A DNA stretch of 64,000 nt, taken from positions 693,652 through 757,651 of the forward strand of contig PTEX01000110.1 of the NCBI GenBank assembly GCA_003342815.1. Reading direction: 5' to 3'. The position numbers and the translations under genes are program-made. Shown in pieces: positions 50,201 through 59,850 of the stretch. Below the pieces are notes generated by a model. That model searched no databases. It saw nothing but the letters and a program-made list of their open reading frames with translations, and was not told the DNA's origin. Numbering within the stretch: the stretch's first letter is position 1; each line of letters starts with the position of its first letter. This stretch comes from Eudromia elegans (taxonomy: Eukaryota; Chordata; Aves; Tinamiformes; Tinamidae).

Positions 50201-51366
50201 AATTGTGTGAAACCACATTGATACTTAAATTAAAAGTCAACTGAAAATCTCTCAAAGATTTCCACCTTTTTTTTTTTTTCTCCCCATATGGAACCATTTT
50301 CCTGTATGTTCTTATTGATTTCTTACCAGACTTCACGCAGAGACCACACTAAGAACGTATTCAATCCCCATTTAGCTGTTTCTACTGAGGCAAACATTTG
50401 AAGAGAATGTATCTTAAATTCCTCCATTCCTTACATGAAAAAGGAGGGGAGGAAGAACCTTTGTTTTACAGAATCCTGGCAAAATCACTTAGATTTTGCA
50501 TGAAAGATTCCAATTCTGAAGATTATAGAGAATAATCAGAAAAGACAAAATATTTGTCTTCCAAAAGTATGAAGATTCAAAAAATATTTTTTATTCTTCC
50601 TCTAAATGTATTTTACACATAGTAGAAATGCTAAAGTCCTGTAAAGATCTAGATCAAACAGTTCTGTACCTTACAGAAATCTTCTGTTTTGCTGTGTTTT
50701 AGAAGAGTCACTCATTCAGATCACAGATAAGAAATTTATTTGTCCATTCAATTTTGTATGCTCAATTGTCTGTGTACATAATTGGGGGATCTTCTTTTAA
50801 AAACACAGTCAAAAATTTGGGGTAGTTTCAAATTTCTGCATTAACATTATGTTCTTAAAAAAAGATATTTATAGCTCAAAGAATGACAAAATCAAATTAT
50901 ATTAATCAGTCTTAAATTCACCAACAAATACAAACATATGGATTCGGCAAATATCCTGCTGGAACAGATTTTTATTCGTGTGTGGTAGACATCAATCAGA
51001 CACAACACTTTGCATATATCAAAAACTTTAAATGAGCTAAAAATGAAGATAGCAATATCTAGTCTTTCATCACTGATCAATACTTCCTAATCAAAATTAG
51101 ACAAAAACTCATGACCTGCAATCTAATATGAGCTGGAAAGATAGCATCATTAAGAAATGAGCACTGAATATGAAGTCTCTTACCTGTAATATCTGTAATG
51201 CTTATGAAGCGTTTGGTTATAAAGCATGTATCATTATCTAAAAGATATATAAAATCTGCATACTGCAAGGCCTACTTCTGGCATATTGTTTACATTGCAT
51301 ATAACAATGTAATAATTTTGCTATTGTCAGAAAAGGTCTTGAGGATAAAATAAATATAATAATGTA

Positions 51367-51412
51367 GACAATATGAATTGAATTACATTTGGACAATATG
51401 AATTAAATTACA
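51367..51412 (+). repeat. 25-base tandem duplication
   Basis: GACAATATGAATTGAATTAC is repeated at an offset of 25 bases (51367-51387 and 51392-51412) with one mismatch over 21 bases. Confidence 0.9.
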
Positions 51413-53181
51413 GTCTTGAAGTTCTGTTAGAAATAGGAGGTGATTAGGCTCCTTTACTAAGCTTCAAGGAACAATCAGAGGAGACGGGATGCCAAGTCCC
51501 AGACTTCTTCTTTGAAGAATATAAATTCAGGCCCTTTTTAAAAGGCAGAAGGGAGATCCCAGGCAAAGGATACATGCATTATAAAGAGTGTTGCATTCTA
51601 AACTCTATTGAGCGCAACCTTTTTTTTTAATTATTCTAGTAAGCATTTTCAGCTACTCTAAATTTTATTCTCTGTTCCTAGCTAACTTATAACGGAAAAT
51701 TTATATTTAGACTTGTGTATTACTTGTATATTTGCATGCAAGAAATTGTACATTGTATCATTTCTCATATACTTTTCTCTCACCTTCATCTCCTTTTTGA
51801 CTCTAGCAAGTATAATCTTTACCTAAAAAACTGACCTAGGAATTGGGAGATCTTGTTTTTCTCCCCAAAGACTTCCTGTGAAACCATGAATAAACATCTT
51901 AAACTCTACATCAGTTCTTACATCAGATAAAAATATGTACCTTTATGTTTATGTACTTTACTGAGTTTCCACTCTCCCTCTGCCTACGATTCTTGATTGT
52001 TGAAAATTTTAATCCATCCATGTTTGTAAAATATTTGAGGATTTCAGGATGAAAGGCAAAAGAGAAAAGTAAAGTATATTATTATGTGCTAGACCACTTT
52101 AATTAAATCATCATGCAATGGTTTCATATAAACCACTCTTCAGTGATCTACCTTTAACGAACTTGCCTCCCCTCACAAAGCCAGAGAGCGACTTTTCTAG
52201 ACAACAGTTTATACAAGGATCTCGATTTCAGGTGCTTCTTTTGGGCCTGGGATGAGTCTCTATTTCTCTCCACATGTGGTTTAGAAGATGGCTGTTTTCC
52301 CAACATGCACTGCAGAGTTTTGATCATAGCCCTACTCTAATTTCATTGCTTTTGTCAGATTGATGCTCCCCTCTGCTGAAGGCAACAGCTTCATTTACCT
52401 AGGAAGGCTTCAAACCAGAGCCAGCCTTGGGTTTGTACCTTTACAAGTTTATGCACCATTCTAGCAATAATCCTACACCTTAGCAGAAACCACTTTCTAC
52501 CTGTTCTAGGCTATGGTTCACACATCTCCTTTGGTTACCTCCCAAAGGATGGACACCTTCCCTGATTTACCCTCTAAAGGATAAAATACTCTTCTTGTTT
52601 TTGGTTTATAACTCCTTCAAGTATCATATCCATAGTTATGCAGTAATGAAGGATACATGGTAACATATTTATCATATTTATACAGGTATAGAACAAGTTG
52701 TCTAAAGGCAAGAAAATTCATTAGCACTGTATACTTATTCATTACAATCATCTAATTTGGAAGGTCTTTCCATGGGTAAAAGGACCTGAGAAACAGATGA
52801 GAGGTTATATGTTTGCTACCATATGCATCCAGATGAGCCTCAAAGAACAAAAAAACAAGGCCAACCTGCTGAGATTAGTTTGCAGATTACCACAAACACA
52901 TCAGATCTGGAAACAAATCCCACTAACTACGCAACGGGCATTCTGAGTATGGCACACATGCAAATCTTTTACGCACAAAGTTTTTAAGTACAGAAATTAA
53001 TTTTGGGGTTTTTTTATAGGCTTTTCTAATAGTGGTATTTTAGTTAATAAACATCTATGATTAAACAGTAAATATTTAACTTCATCTTCAATTGTTGCAA
53101 GATATTTTTTAGTACAAAAATTACCACCTTTTATCTAAACAACTTTCAGATTGAGAACCAGTTATTTAATGATTAGAGCTG

Positions 53182-53186
<5 letters not shown>

Positions 53187-53214
<28 letters not shown>
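53187..53214. repeat. (TA)14 microsatellite upstream of PRL
   Basis: Fourteen uninterrupted TA units lie about 530 bases before the inferred PRL start site. A pure repeat of this length is likely to vary between individuals. Confidence 0.95.
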
Positions 53215-53219
<5 letters not shown>

Positions 53220-53615
53220 CCAGAATGCCATGGCTTTACAGATAGTGAACTATCTTTACAGGAGCCTTCATTTCTATTTCTCTGATAAATTTCAGTACCA
53301 TTTATGTGTTTCTCTCTGTGGACATTGTAAAATATGTTTTCTACTCAAAATAGCCAAAATTTTAATATAACTAAGCTTAGATGACTGAGGAGATCAAGAA
53401 GAATGAGAAGACTGCTTTGGAGAGAGGAACCAGCAGTCTATAACCTTCGAGCATATCTATCTCAGAATGGATAGCTAGAGCATTCTAGGATCAATAGCAT
53501 TTGCACTGAATTCGGGTGGAAAAATGTCTTTCTTCATCCAACAATATTTAGGATCCCACAACCGAACTTGGTAATGAAATTTGCTATTGCAGTTAAAAAT
53601 AAAAAGCCAAAAAAT

Positions 53616-53699
53616 ACTGAATATGAATGTGAAAGAAATGCAATTTGATGTTTGTAATTATCGAAGTAAACTCCATGACCTGTTGAATGTATGCAAAAT
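53616..53699 (+). promoter_or_regulatory. Candidate proximal Pit-1 (POU1F1) sites of PRL
   Basis: Two AT-rich elements resemble Pit-1 sites, one around ACTGAATATGAATGT (53616-53630) and one around ATGTATGCAAAAT (53687-53699, which also contains an octamer-like ATGCAAAA). They sit roughly 50 and 125 bases before the inferred start, where POU1F1 acts in prolactin promoters generally. The assignment rests on motif and position only. Confidence 0.5.
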
Positions 53700-53714
53700 G
53701 GACCCTGGATGGTG

Positions 53715-53722
53715 TATATAAA
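53715..53722 (+). promoter_or_regulatory. PRL: PRL TATA box
   Basis: TATATAAA lies 75 bases before the start codon. Transcription should begin about 30 bases downstream, near 53745-53753, which leaves a 5' UTR of about 45-50 bases, as expected for pituitary prolactin mRNA. The exact start site is inferred. Confidence 0.88.
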
Positions 53723-53744
53723 CCTGGCATGTTCAAATAAGAGC

Positions 53745-53796
53745 AAGTGTTCAGACTTCCTTTTGGTAAAGCAAGTCACCGTGTAGGATCCCTACC
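53745..53796 (+). other. PRL: PRL 5' untranslated region (approximate)
   Basis: This is the stretch between the inferred transcription start and the ATG. It contains no upstream ATG. The left end is approximate because it is placed from the TATA box. Confidence 0.6.
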
Positions 53797-53824
53797 ATGG
53801 GCAACAAGGGGGCTTCGCTGAAAG
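53797..53824 (+). CDS. PRL: PRL coding exon 1 (start of signal peptide)
   Basis: This short coding exon encodes MGNKGASLK plus the first base of Gly10. It ends at a consensus donor (AAAG then GTAAGA). The ATG sits in ACCATGG, an optimal Kozak context, and lies about 75 bases after the TATA box, so the 5' UTR is short, roughly 45-50 bases. A tiny first coding exon ending in phase 1 is typical of prolactin genes. Confidence 0.96.
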
Positions 53825-56800
53825 GTAAGACTTTCACCATTCATTTGCTGTTGATTTTTATGCTGCTTTAAATTTAGTTGAATTAGGAAATAACTGAGGT
53901 TAAAGCTGTAGAAACTGAGATCTTCCAGGCACCAGTGACTGGGAGAAACTTCTGTACTGGTGAAAGCTGCCTCAAATATTTAGTGTTCAAGCCTTCAAAT
54001 TAAAAGGCATCTTGATCACTGTTTTACTCAGTCCTAAGAGTATCCTTGGGCCAATGAGTATCACAGATAACTGGCTTGACAGAGGTGGTGTTTGCACATG
54101 GAGGGCCAGATCCAGACTGCTTTGCTACTGCCAGACACCACCACATAGCCTTCAGAAGACAATGACAGAGTTGTTATCCACAAAGTCCAGAAGTAGTCTA
54201 GTAATTTAGCACTGAATAGTTTTAAAACCATTTTTAACTTATTAAGTCAACTTAAAACCATTTTTAACTTCTTAAGTCTTAGGTCTCAGGTTTTCTTATC
54301 CAAGGAATTATTCCCCAGAACGCACTTCTAAATGCAATTTATCTTGTTTATGGGAAGAGGTCTCACTTCAACATGGTGTAAATGGGGACAGTTTCCTTAA
54401 AACGCTAAAAAATTATTACATGATAACAGGGCATGATTTATGGCCTACATGTGAATTTAGCCCTGATAAGTCTGCTGAATCAAAGTGTGTAGCAGGCCAA
54501 ATTCCAGCACTGAAACGGTATTCTTTGAGTGAGTATCTTATGTACCCAACATTGCCTTTAAAGGCAGTTTGAAGGTCTTTGTGCATATTGTATTTTGGTG
54601 AGTAGAAGACTTGATCCTATTAAGTTGCTTAAATATTAATGTAATAGGGTGATTTTTGTCTTTTAGAAGTTCCCTCTATCACCTTCAGAAACTCAGGAAA
54701 AAGTCCTCTATGTTCTCTATGTTTTCTTAGCCATAGGCAATTTAGGGTTAAACGCTAAAAAGCAAAACAGCACAGCTGCTGAAAGTCTTCTGAAAGAACT
54801 CCCAGGACAATCAAAACCTTAAGAGAGTGACCTAACCAGCCTCCCACAAAAGTAATTTAAATTCCAAATGTTTGCAAAGAAAAAGATCCGTGGGAGGAGG
54901 AGGGGGAAAAAAGAAAAAAAGAACAATGTACTTTCCAAACTTATATATTTGTGCAAATATAATTATGTATCGATATTTACACAGTGAAGAAGATTGGGGT
55001 TTTTTGTTTGTTGTTTATTTACCACTATGTAATAAAATCAGGCACAATGATAAGACTGTTCTGGATACAGTGTACTGTAACACAAGTTACTTTGTCCCCT
55101 CAACCTGTAATGGGCTCTGCTACACAACGAGGATGGTGGATGGGAGGAAGGGCTAATCGAGTCATAGTGCTTTCCTCCATCCATTTTCAGCATCTAATGC
55201 AAGGGCTACTCTGAGTCGTGTAACTGAGCATCGGAAACATCTTTCCTCTGATCTGTTACTTCTGGCCTTAGAGTTACTTCTAAATGCAATTCTGTTTTGG
55301 TATATTTTGAACCTGAATAGGTTTGTTGCTGGTGGCCCTTCTGGTGTCCCACATGTTTCTGACAAAGGAAGGAGTGACATCCTTGCCAATCTGTCCCAAT
55401 GGATCCGTCAATTGCCAAGTCTCCCTTGGGGAACTTTTTGATCGGGCAGTTAAACTTTCACACTACATCCACTTCCTCTCTTCAGAAATATTCAATGAAT
55501 TTGTAAGTACTCTGCCTTTTTTAAGCACAATCATATGTTAATATATTAAATCCTTCAGTAAATCCACCAATATGACCACCTTACAGAAGGTGATAGTCAC
55601 AGCAGTGACAACATCTACCTATAATTTTGATGGTTACCTAGTCCCTCAACCCTATTAGAATATACCATTTTCCCATCATTCTTTATGGGACATATTTTCC
55701 TTGGCTGCATGCCAGTTTCAGTCTAAACACTCACTTGAAGATTTTGACCTTTACAGCATGGAAGTAGTGATAAAAGCAATAGAGCAACACTTACCTAATA
55801 TATTGTCTGAATGGCACCTCTTCTTACTTATCTCCTTCAATGATGCCTGTTCTTGCTGATGTGCAGGACGAACGCTATGCCCAGGGCCGCGGGTTTATTA
55901 CAAAAGCTGTCAATGGCTGCCACACTTCCTCCCTCACCACTCCTGAAGACAAGGAGCAAGCTCAGCAGATTCATGTAAGTCCCACTTCTAATGCATTCCG
56001 TGTGAGACAGAGGAGAGGGGAAAAGGAATAAAGAGGCAGCGAACACAGACAGAGGGAAATAGTTCTTTAAAAAGTTGAATGAAAAGTTTATGTAACATTT
56101 GCTTATATTAACCTACAATCTATAAAGAGTATATAAGTTCAGTAGTTCCTGTATGTTGCATTCAGTCATTGACTCTTATTTCCAGGTAGCTTCATGGAGA
56201 AAAATCAGTTCCTATAGACCCAGCACATTACAGTCTTTGAACATTGTATTAAAACATCTAACAAGCAATTATTAATAAACGGAAAAATAGATTGGCTGTG
56301 TAGTGAATACTCTATGTGGGTAAATGTCTGCCCGGGAACCAAAAGCACTGACATTACCAAAAAGATTGCAATTTCTAGCAGCTGAAAGTGATCACATCAT
56401 CACCCAGATCATCATCATCACCCAGTGCATTATTTTAATGTAAAATATTGCAAAGAACTTATAAAGAGAAACAGGACAAATATGTCAATTTAATAAGATA
56501 GAAAAGATGAAGATCATCTTGCCCGCCCTAGGCTCACAGATACAATTTTAGCACAGAAATACTTTGGATAAAAATAAATTTTAAAAAAGCTAGCACAAAT
56601 TGAATGGGAAAATAGGATAATGAATGGGAAAGTGCCAATTTTTATCAGTTTCAGGACAAAAATAGTCTTGCAACCCCTGCTGCATCGTCTTCTCAGCTTG
56701 TGGAGAGGGCTCAGAAGTCCTCATGGGAGCACTGGAATTCACAGTCCTGAGAACAGAACAGGAATCTGCTGGTGTTAAGATGCAGTGCATCTAGCAAAGA

Positions 56801-59507
56801 GGAAATGGTTGAAAAGTAGCATAGCCATGAGCTTTTTGAATTTTTATTTGCCCACAAGAAAGAAACATTTTAAAAACAGAGAACTGTGACTGTAGATGAG
56901 TTATACAGAGGTAATAAAAACTATTATTAAGTGGTTTACCACAATAAGCATCTTCCATAAAAAGAAAAAAAAGTAATAGGATTTAAAATGTTTATTAAAA
57001 TCAGGTGACCTTTTTTTTTCCCCACAGAGATGAAACACAGTTGTGTTTCTACTAGCCTGCAGTATGCAAAAGTTTAATGATAATTTCCATTAGAATATTA
57101 TAACTATTTGTGCTATTATAGTAAAAAATGTTGATAAGAATGACAAATTGTTAAAAAAAAAAAAAAGCAATTGTGTAGAGGTATTGGAAAGTCACTTGAA
57201 AGAGGGTACAGTCAGTGGAAGGTCTCAGAATAATTCCTCTGACACTATAGCGACTGCCCTGACTTGCACTGACTCGCACGGCCTTTCTGTTCTAACTCCC
57301 TCTTCTTAATGGGGACGGGCAGCACGAAGACCTGCTGAATCTGGTGGTGGGTGTGCTGCGCTCCTGGAACGACCCCCTGGTTCACCTGGCATCTGAAGTT
57401 CAAAGAATCAAAGAAGCTCCAGACACCATCCTCTGGAAGGCTATAGAGATTGAGGAACAAAACAAGCGACTTCTAGAAGGAATGGAGAAAATAGTTGGAC
57501 GGGTAAGTACGAGGCCCACCTACAATGGGAGGCTCTCCTCACTTGGAAAGAGAAAGGAAATGGTAGATGCCAAGGATGAAAAGAGAGGTAATTATAGATA
57601 GGTGAATCTGAGAACACATCAGCTGCAAATTTTGGGGATATCTTCTGATTTGTAAAGAGACCCTGTGATGTGACTAGCACAGAACAATCCAGCACGTCCA
57701 GTCGTACTGTAATGGCGGGTGTAATCATCAGGACTGGCAATCTTCACTCATTCAGTGTTTTGAATGTGCGGTCCTAAATGTTTTTAGGATGGACCTGTGC
57801 TCTTTTTGTATGTACGTATTTAAATGTTTGTTGTTTAAATGTATACATGTCTGTATACATTTAAAGGCATTATGTATACTTTTAAGAAATTGATAGAATG
57901 CTTGCAACTGATCTTAAAGTCTGCCTATCACAAAGATGTGACCTACAACTAACTCATGAAGGCAACTTTCATTTCGTTTCCCCCGATACTGGTTCCTCAG
58001 AACTCTGGCTCCGACTTGGCTCCCCATACTTTTGTAAGGTTAGACCACAGGGTTAACCTGACAAAACCCATATTCAAATACCCTTTGTTATCAGTAATTG
58101 ATTGAAAGCTTTCCTGAATAAAAGCAGCTCTAGCTTGTTTATTTTTCAAGGGGCCTCTGCAGACCCTATATATCATTCTGTCAGTAAGCTAGATGTTAAT
58201 AAGAATTTCTGACTTTACTGGCTTTAGCTTTGGCTGTGAGCAGTGAACACCATCCCTATATCTTCCACCTTCATTCCACTGGATTACACATGGTCACTCC
58301 AGCATCAGTCTATTTACTCAGAAACTTTATCCCATCCATGCCACAAATGCATTTATCAGCGTAATCAAATACGTCTCTCTCCCACATCCAAGTGTAAAAT
58401 CTTGCAGAAGGGGATCCAAAATAACAGTGGAAGTCAGGTGCTGGTATGTAACTTGTCGCCACCTCCTCATTCACATTATTTACAAATGGGGTTTGGAGAC
58501 AAGACTGAGAAATTCATAAATGTCACACCGTGGGTTTGAGTGATAGCAGGTCCATTGCTTCTTTCTTGTAGTGTGAGAGAGACTCCATAGACAGTCTTCC
58601 ATGTGCTTTCATAAAGTATAACTGGTGGGAAATAGGAAAGATTGACAAGCAGCAGCAGGCACAATTTTCTTCACGCTATAAAAGGTAGATTTCTACAATC
58701 TGAGAAAATGAATGATTACATCTTTCAAATGCGGAGACATAAACCAATATTCATGTCAGATTCTACCTGATTACATGAGTTCCTACATGTAGCTTTCTAG
58801 CATTGGAGGTGACTGTGTCACAGATTTTTTTTTTAATGAAATAAGACATGACAATGTACTCTTTGAAGATATGTTTGGTAACACATTCTTGAAGCTGCTC
58901 ATACCAGAGGTATTATCTAAGAGACAGGCTGAAGACAAAACTGAAGCTACAACTGAAACAAATGTTTACCAAGATTTTATGGTGGAGGAAACCAAAAAGA
59001 GAGGCCTGATGAGCCCATGCATTCCAGTTCTCTGCAAAGTCAGATTCCACTCAATATTGGCAAGAACACTGGATCTATTAAAACACTGCTGGTGCTGTTA
59101 AGCGCCTTACATATTATAGAGAAGTAAGCTGAAAAATCTCATAGAGGTCCACTCAAAATCACCATGAGGATATAGAACACGAATCACAGAGCCACAGCAG
59201 AAAATACTTTACAAGCTGTACACTGCAAATCAGCATGCCTCAGGGAGAATATTTCTTAATAGTCTGTTCCACCTCCAGCCATTTTCATTAGTGCAATGTC
59301 ATTTTGTGTCTTTAGGTTCATCCTGGTGACATAGGCAATGAAATCTACTCTCCGTGGACAGGCCTTCCATCCCTGCAGCTCGCAGACGAGGACTCCCGCC
59401 TCTTTGCCTTTTACAATCTGCTGCATTGCCTCCGCAGAGATTCCCACAAAATTGACAACTACCTCAAGCTGCTGAAGTGCCGCCTCATCCATGACAGCAA
59501 TTGCTAA
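53797..59507 (+). CDS. PRL: Prolactin precursor, complete five-exon gene
   Basis: This is the secreted pituitary hormone prolactin. It signals through the class I cytokine receptor PRLR and JAK2/STAT5, and in birds it drives incubation and parental behaviour. The coding parts 53797-53824, 55321-55502, 55867-55974, 57323-57502 and 59316-59507 join to 229 codons plus TAA with no frameshift. Residues 1-30 form a signal peptide with a Leu-rich core at 11-18, and the mature hormone begins Leu-Pro-Ile-Cys at 31, giving 199 residues. Six cysteines lie at 34, 41, 88, 204, 221 and 229, the tetrapod pattern of an N-terminal small loop, a large loop and a C-terminal loop. The C terminus reads CRLIHDSNC. 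Exon lengths (182, 108 and 180 for exons 2-4) and phases match the growth hormone/prolactin family. The start codon has an A at -3 and a G at +4. Growth hormone is excluded by the N-terminal cysteine pair and the sequence. An N-glycosylation sequon is present at Asn36-Gly-Ser. Confidence 0.98.
53825..55320 (+). other. PRL: PRL intron 1
   Basis: This 1,496-base intron runs from GTAAGA to AATAG and is inserted in phase 1 within the Gly10 codon. It holds an imperfect 30-base tandem duplication at 54222-54278 and an A-rich stretch near 54905-54922. No transposon or other gene was seen in it. Confidence 0.9.
54222..54278 (+). repeat. 30-base tandem duplication in PRL intron 1
   Basis: The block beginning TTAAAACCATTTTTAACTT occurs at 54222-54248 and again at 54252-54278, an offset of 30 bases, with one mismatch over 27 bases. 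Confidence 0.9.
55321..55502 (+). CDS. PRL: PRL coding exon 2
   Basis: This 182-base exon covers residues 10-70. It holds the rest of the signal peptide, the mature N terminus with cysteines 34 and 41, and the first helix of the four-helix bundle ([20 protein letters not shown] region). The acceptor ends GAATAG and the donor is GTAAGT. The exon ends on a complete codon (Phe70). Confidence 0.97.
55503..55866 (+). other. PRL: PRL intron 2
   Basis: This 364-base intron, GTAAGT to TGCAG, lies between complete codons (phase 0). It is the shortest intron of the gene. Nothing else was recognised in it. Confidence 0.93.
55867..55974 (+). CDS. PRL: PRL coding exon 3
   Basis: This 108-base exon encodes exactly 36 codons, residues 71-106, from [10 protein letters not shown] to QAQQIH. 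It carries Cys88, the N-terminal partner of the large disulfide loop with Cys204. The acceptor is TGTGCAG and the donor GTAAGT. The [10 protein letters not shown] and [10 protein letters not shown] stretches are characteristic of avian prolactin. Confidence 0.97.
55975..57322 (+). other. PRL: PRL intron 3
   Basis: This 1,348-base phase-0 intron runs from GTAAGT to GGCAG. It contains a short ATCATC-type repeat (56397-56425) and a T/A-rich region around 56940-57165. No gene was seen in it. Confidence 0.92.
57323..57502 (+). CDS. PRL: PRL coding exon 4
   Basis: This 180-base exon encodes residues 107-166, from [10 protein letters not shown] to MEKIVGR, including the second and third helices. 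It contains the conserved VLRSWNDPL and [16 protein letters not shown] segments. The donor is GTAAGT. The acceptor AG is preceded by a purine-rich stretch (GGGGACGGGCAG), and its pyrimidine tract lies about 15-30 bases upstream. Confidence 0.97.
57503..59315 (+). other. PRL: PRL intron 4
   Basis: This 1,813-base phase-0 intron runs from GTAAGT to TTTAG. It contains a perfect 14-base inverted repeat at 57834-57865. Open frames inside it (58243-58539, 58871-59101) show no family resemblance and are treated as chance. Confidence 0.92.
57834..57865. repeat. Perfect hairpin in PRL intron 4
   Basis: The arm TTTAAATGTATACA (57834-57847) is followed by a four-base loop and its exact reverse complement (57852-57865). 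It is part of a run of related ATGTATAC words between 57808 and 57880. Confidence 0.93.
59316..59507 (+). CDS. PRL: PRL coding exon 5 (C terminus and stop)
   Basis: This exon encodes residues 167-229 and the TAA stop at 59505-59507. It carries the fourth helix, a main receptor-binding face, with Cys204, Cys221 and Cys229. The motifs [20 protein letters not shown] and [13 protein letters not shown] are near invariant in bird prolactins. The acceptor follows TTTGTGTCTTTAG. Confidence 0.97.
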   Translation, partial: VHPGDIGNEIYSPWTGLPSLQLADEDSRLFAFYNLLHCLRRDSHKIDNYLKLLKCRLIHDSNC

Positions 59508-59773
59508 GCACTCACGGCCCGAATCACCTACTGAAAGCATTCAACCCAGCGCTCTACTTGCTTTGCCACTTTTCACTGGGAACTTTACAAAAAGCCACGC
59601 TGTGCTGTATCAGGATTGTCAGTAACTTTCACGCAGTTTGTGTGGATTCTGGCTGTAACTATTAGCACCATTTACCTTGGTGTTTTGAAATGTTATCAAA
59701 AATTACTGGTATAACAAGGATACGCTTTTCTCACCTAGTAGTGTTTCAGTGATAACCAGATCATGCAGATACA

Positions 59774-59779
59774 AATAAA
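59774..59779 (+). terminator. PRL: PRL polyadenylation signal, proximal
   Basis: A canonical AATAAA lies 267 bases after the stop codon, giving a 3' UTR of about 285-300 bases, consistent with a prolactin mRNA of around 1 kb. Confidence 0.75.
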
Positions 59780-59823
59780 AATATTACTAAATTCAAAATG
59801 CAAAAACCTGAGTTGCATCAGTG

Positions 59824-59829
59824 AATAAA
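59824..59829 (+). terminator. PRL: PRL polyadenylation signal, distal
   Basis: A second AATAAA lies 50 bases after the first. A TG-rich stretch with a T-containing segment follows within 40 bases, so either signal could be used. Confidence 0.55.
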
Positions 59830-59850
59830 AAATAGCTAATATGACTTGCA

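Larger units (their letters stand above)
41471..53600. other. PRL upstream flank, no recognised gene
   Basis: AT-rich sequence between the CpG-rich block and the PRL promoter. It holds the small CR1 fragment and several microsatellites listed separately. Distal PRL enhancers could lie here but cannot be placed by eye. Confidence 0.6.
59508..59850 (+). other. PRL: PRL 3' untranslated region (approximate)
   Basis: This is the sequence after the TAA up to just past the second AATAAA. The right end is approximate because two polyadenylation signals are present 50 bases apart. Confidence 0.7.

Noticed and set aside
57344-57601. 85-codon frame starting inside PRL exon 4
   Set aside because: It is PRL exon 4 read past its donor into intron 4, not a separate gene.
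59256-59540. 94-codon frame on the - strand
   Set aside because: It is the antisense shadow of PRL exon 5.
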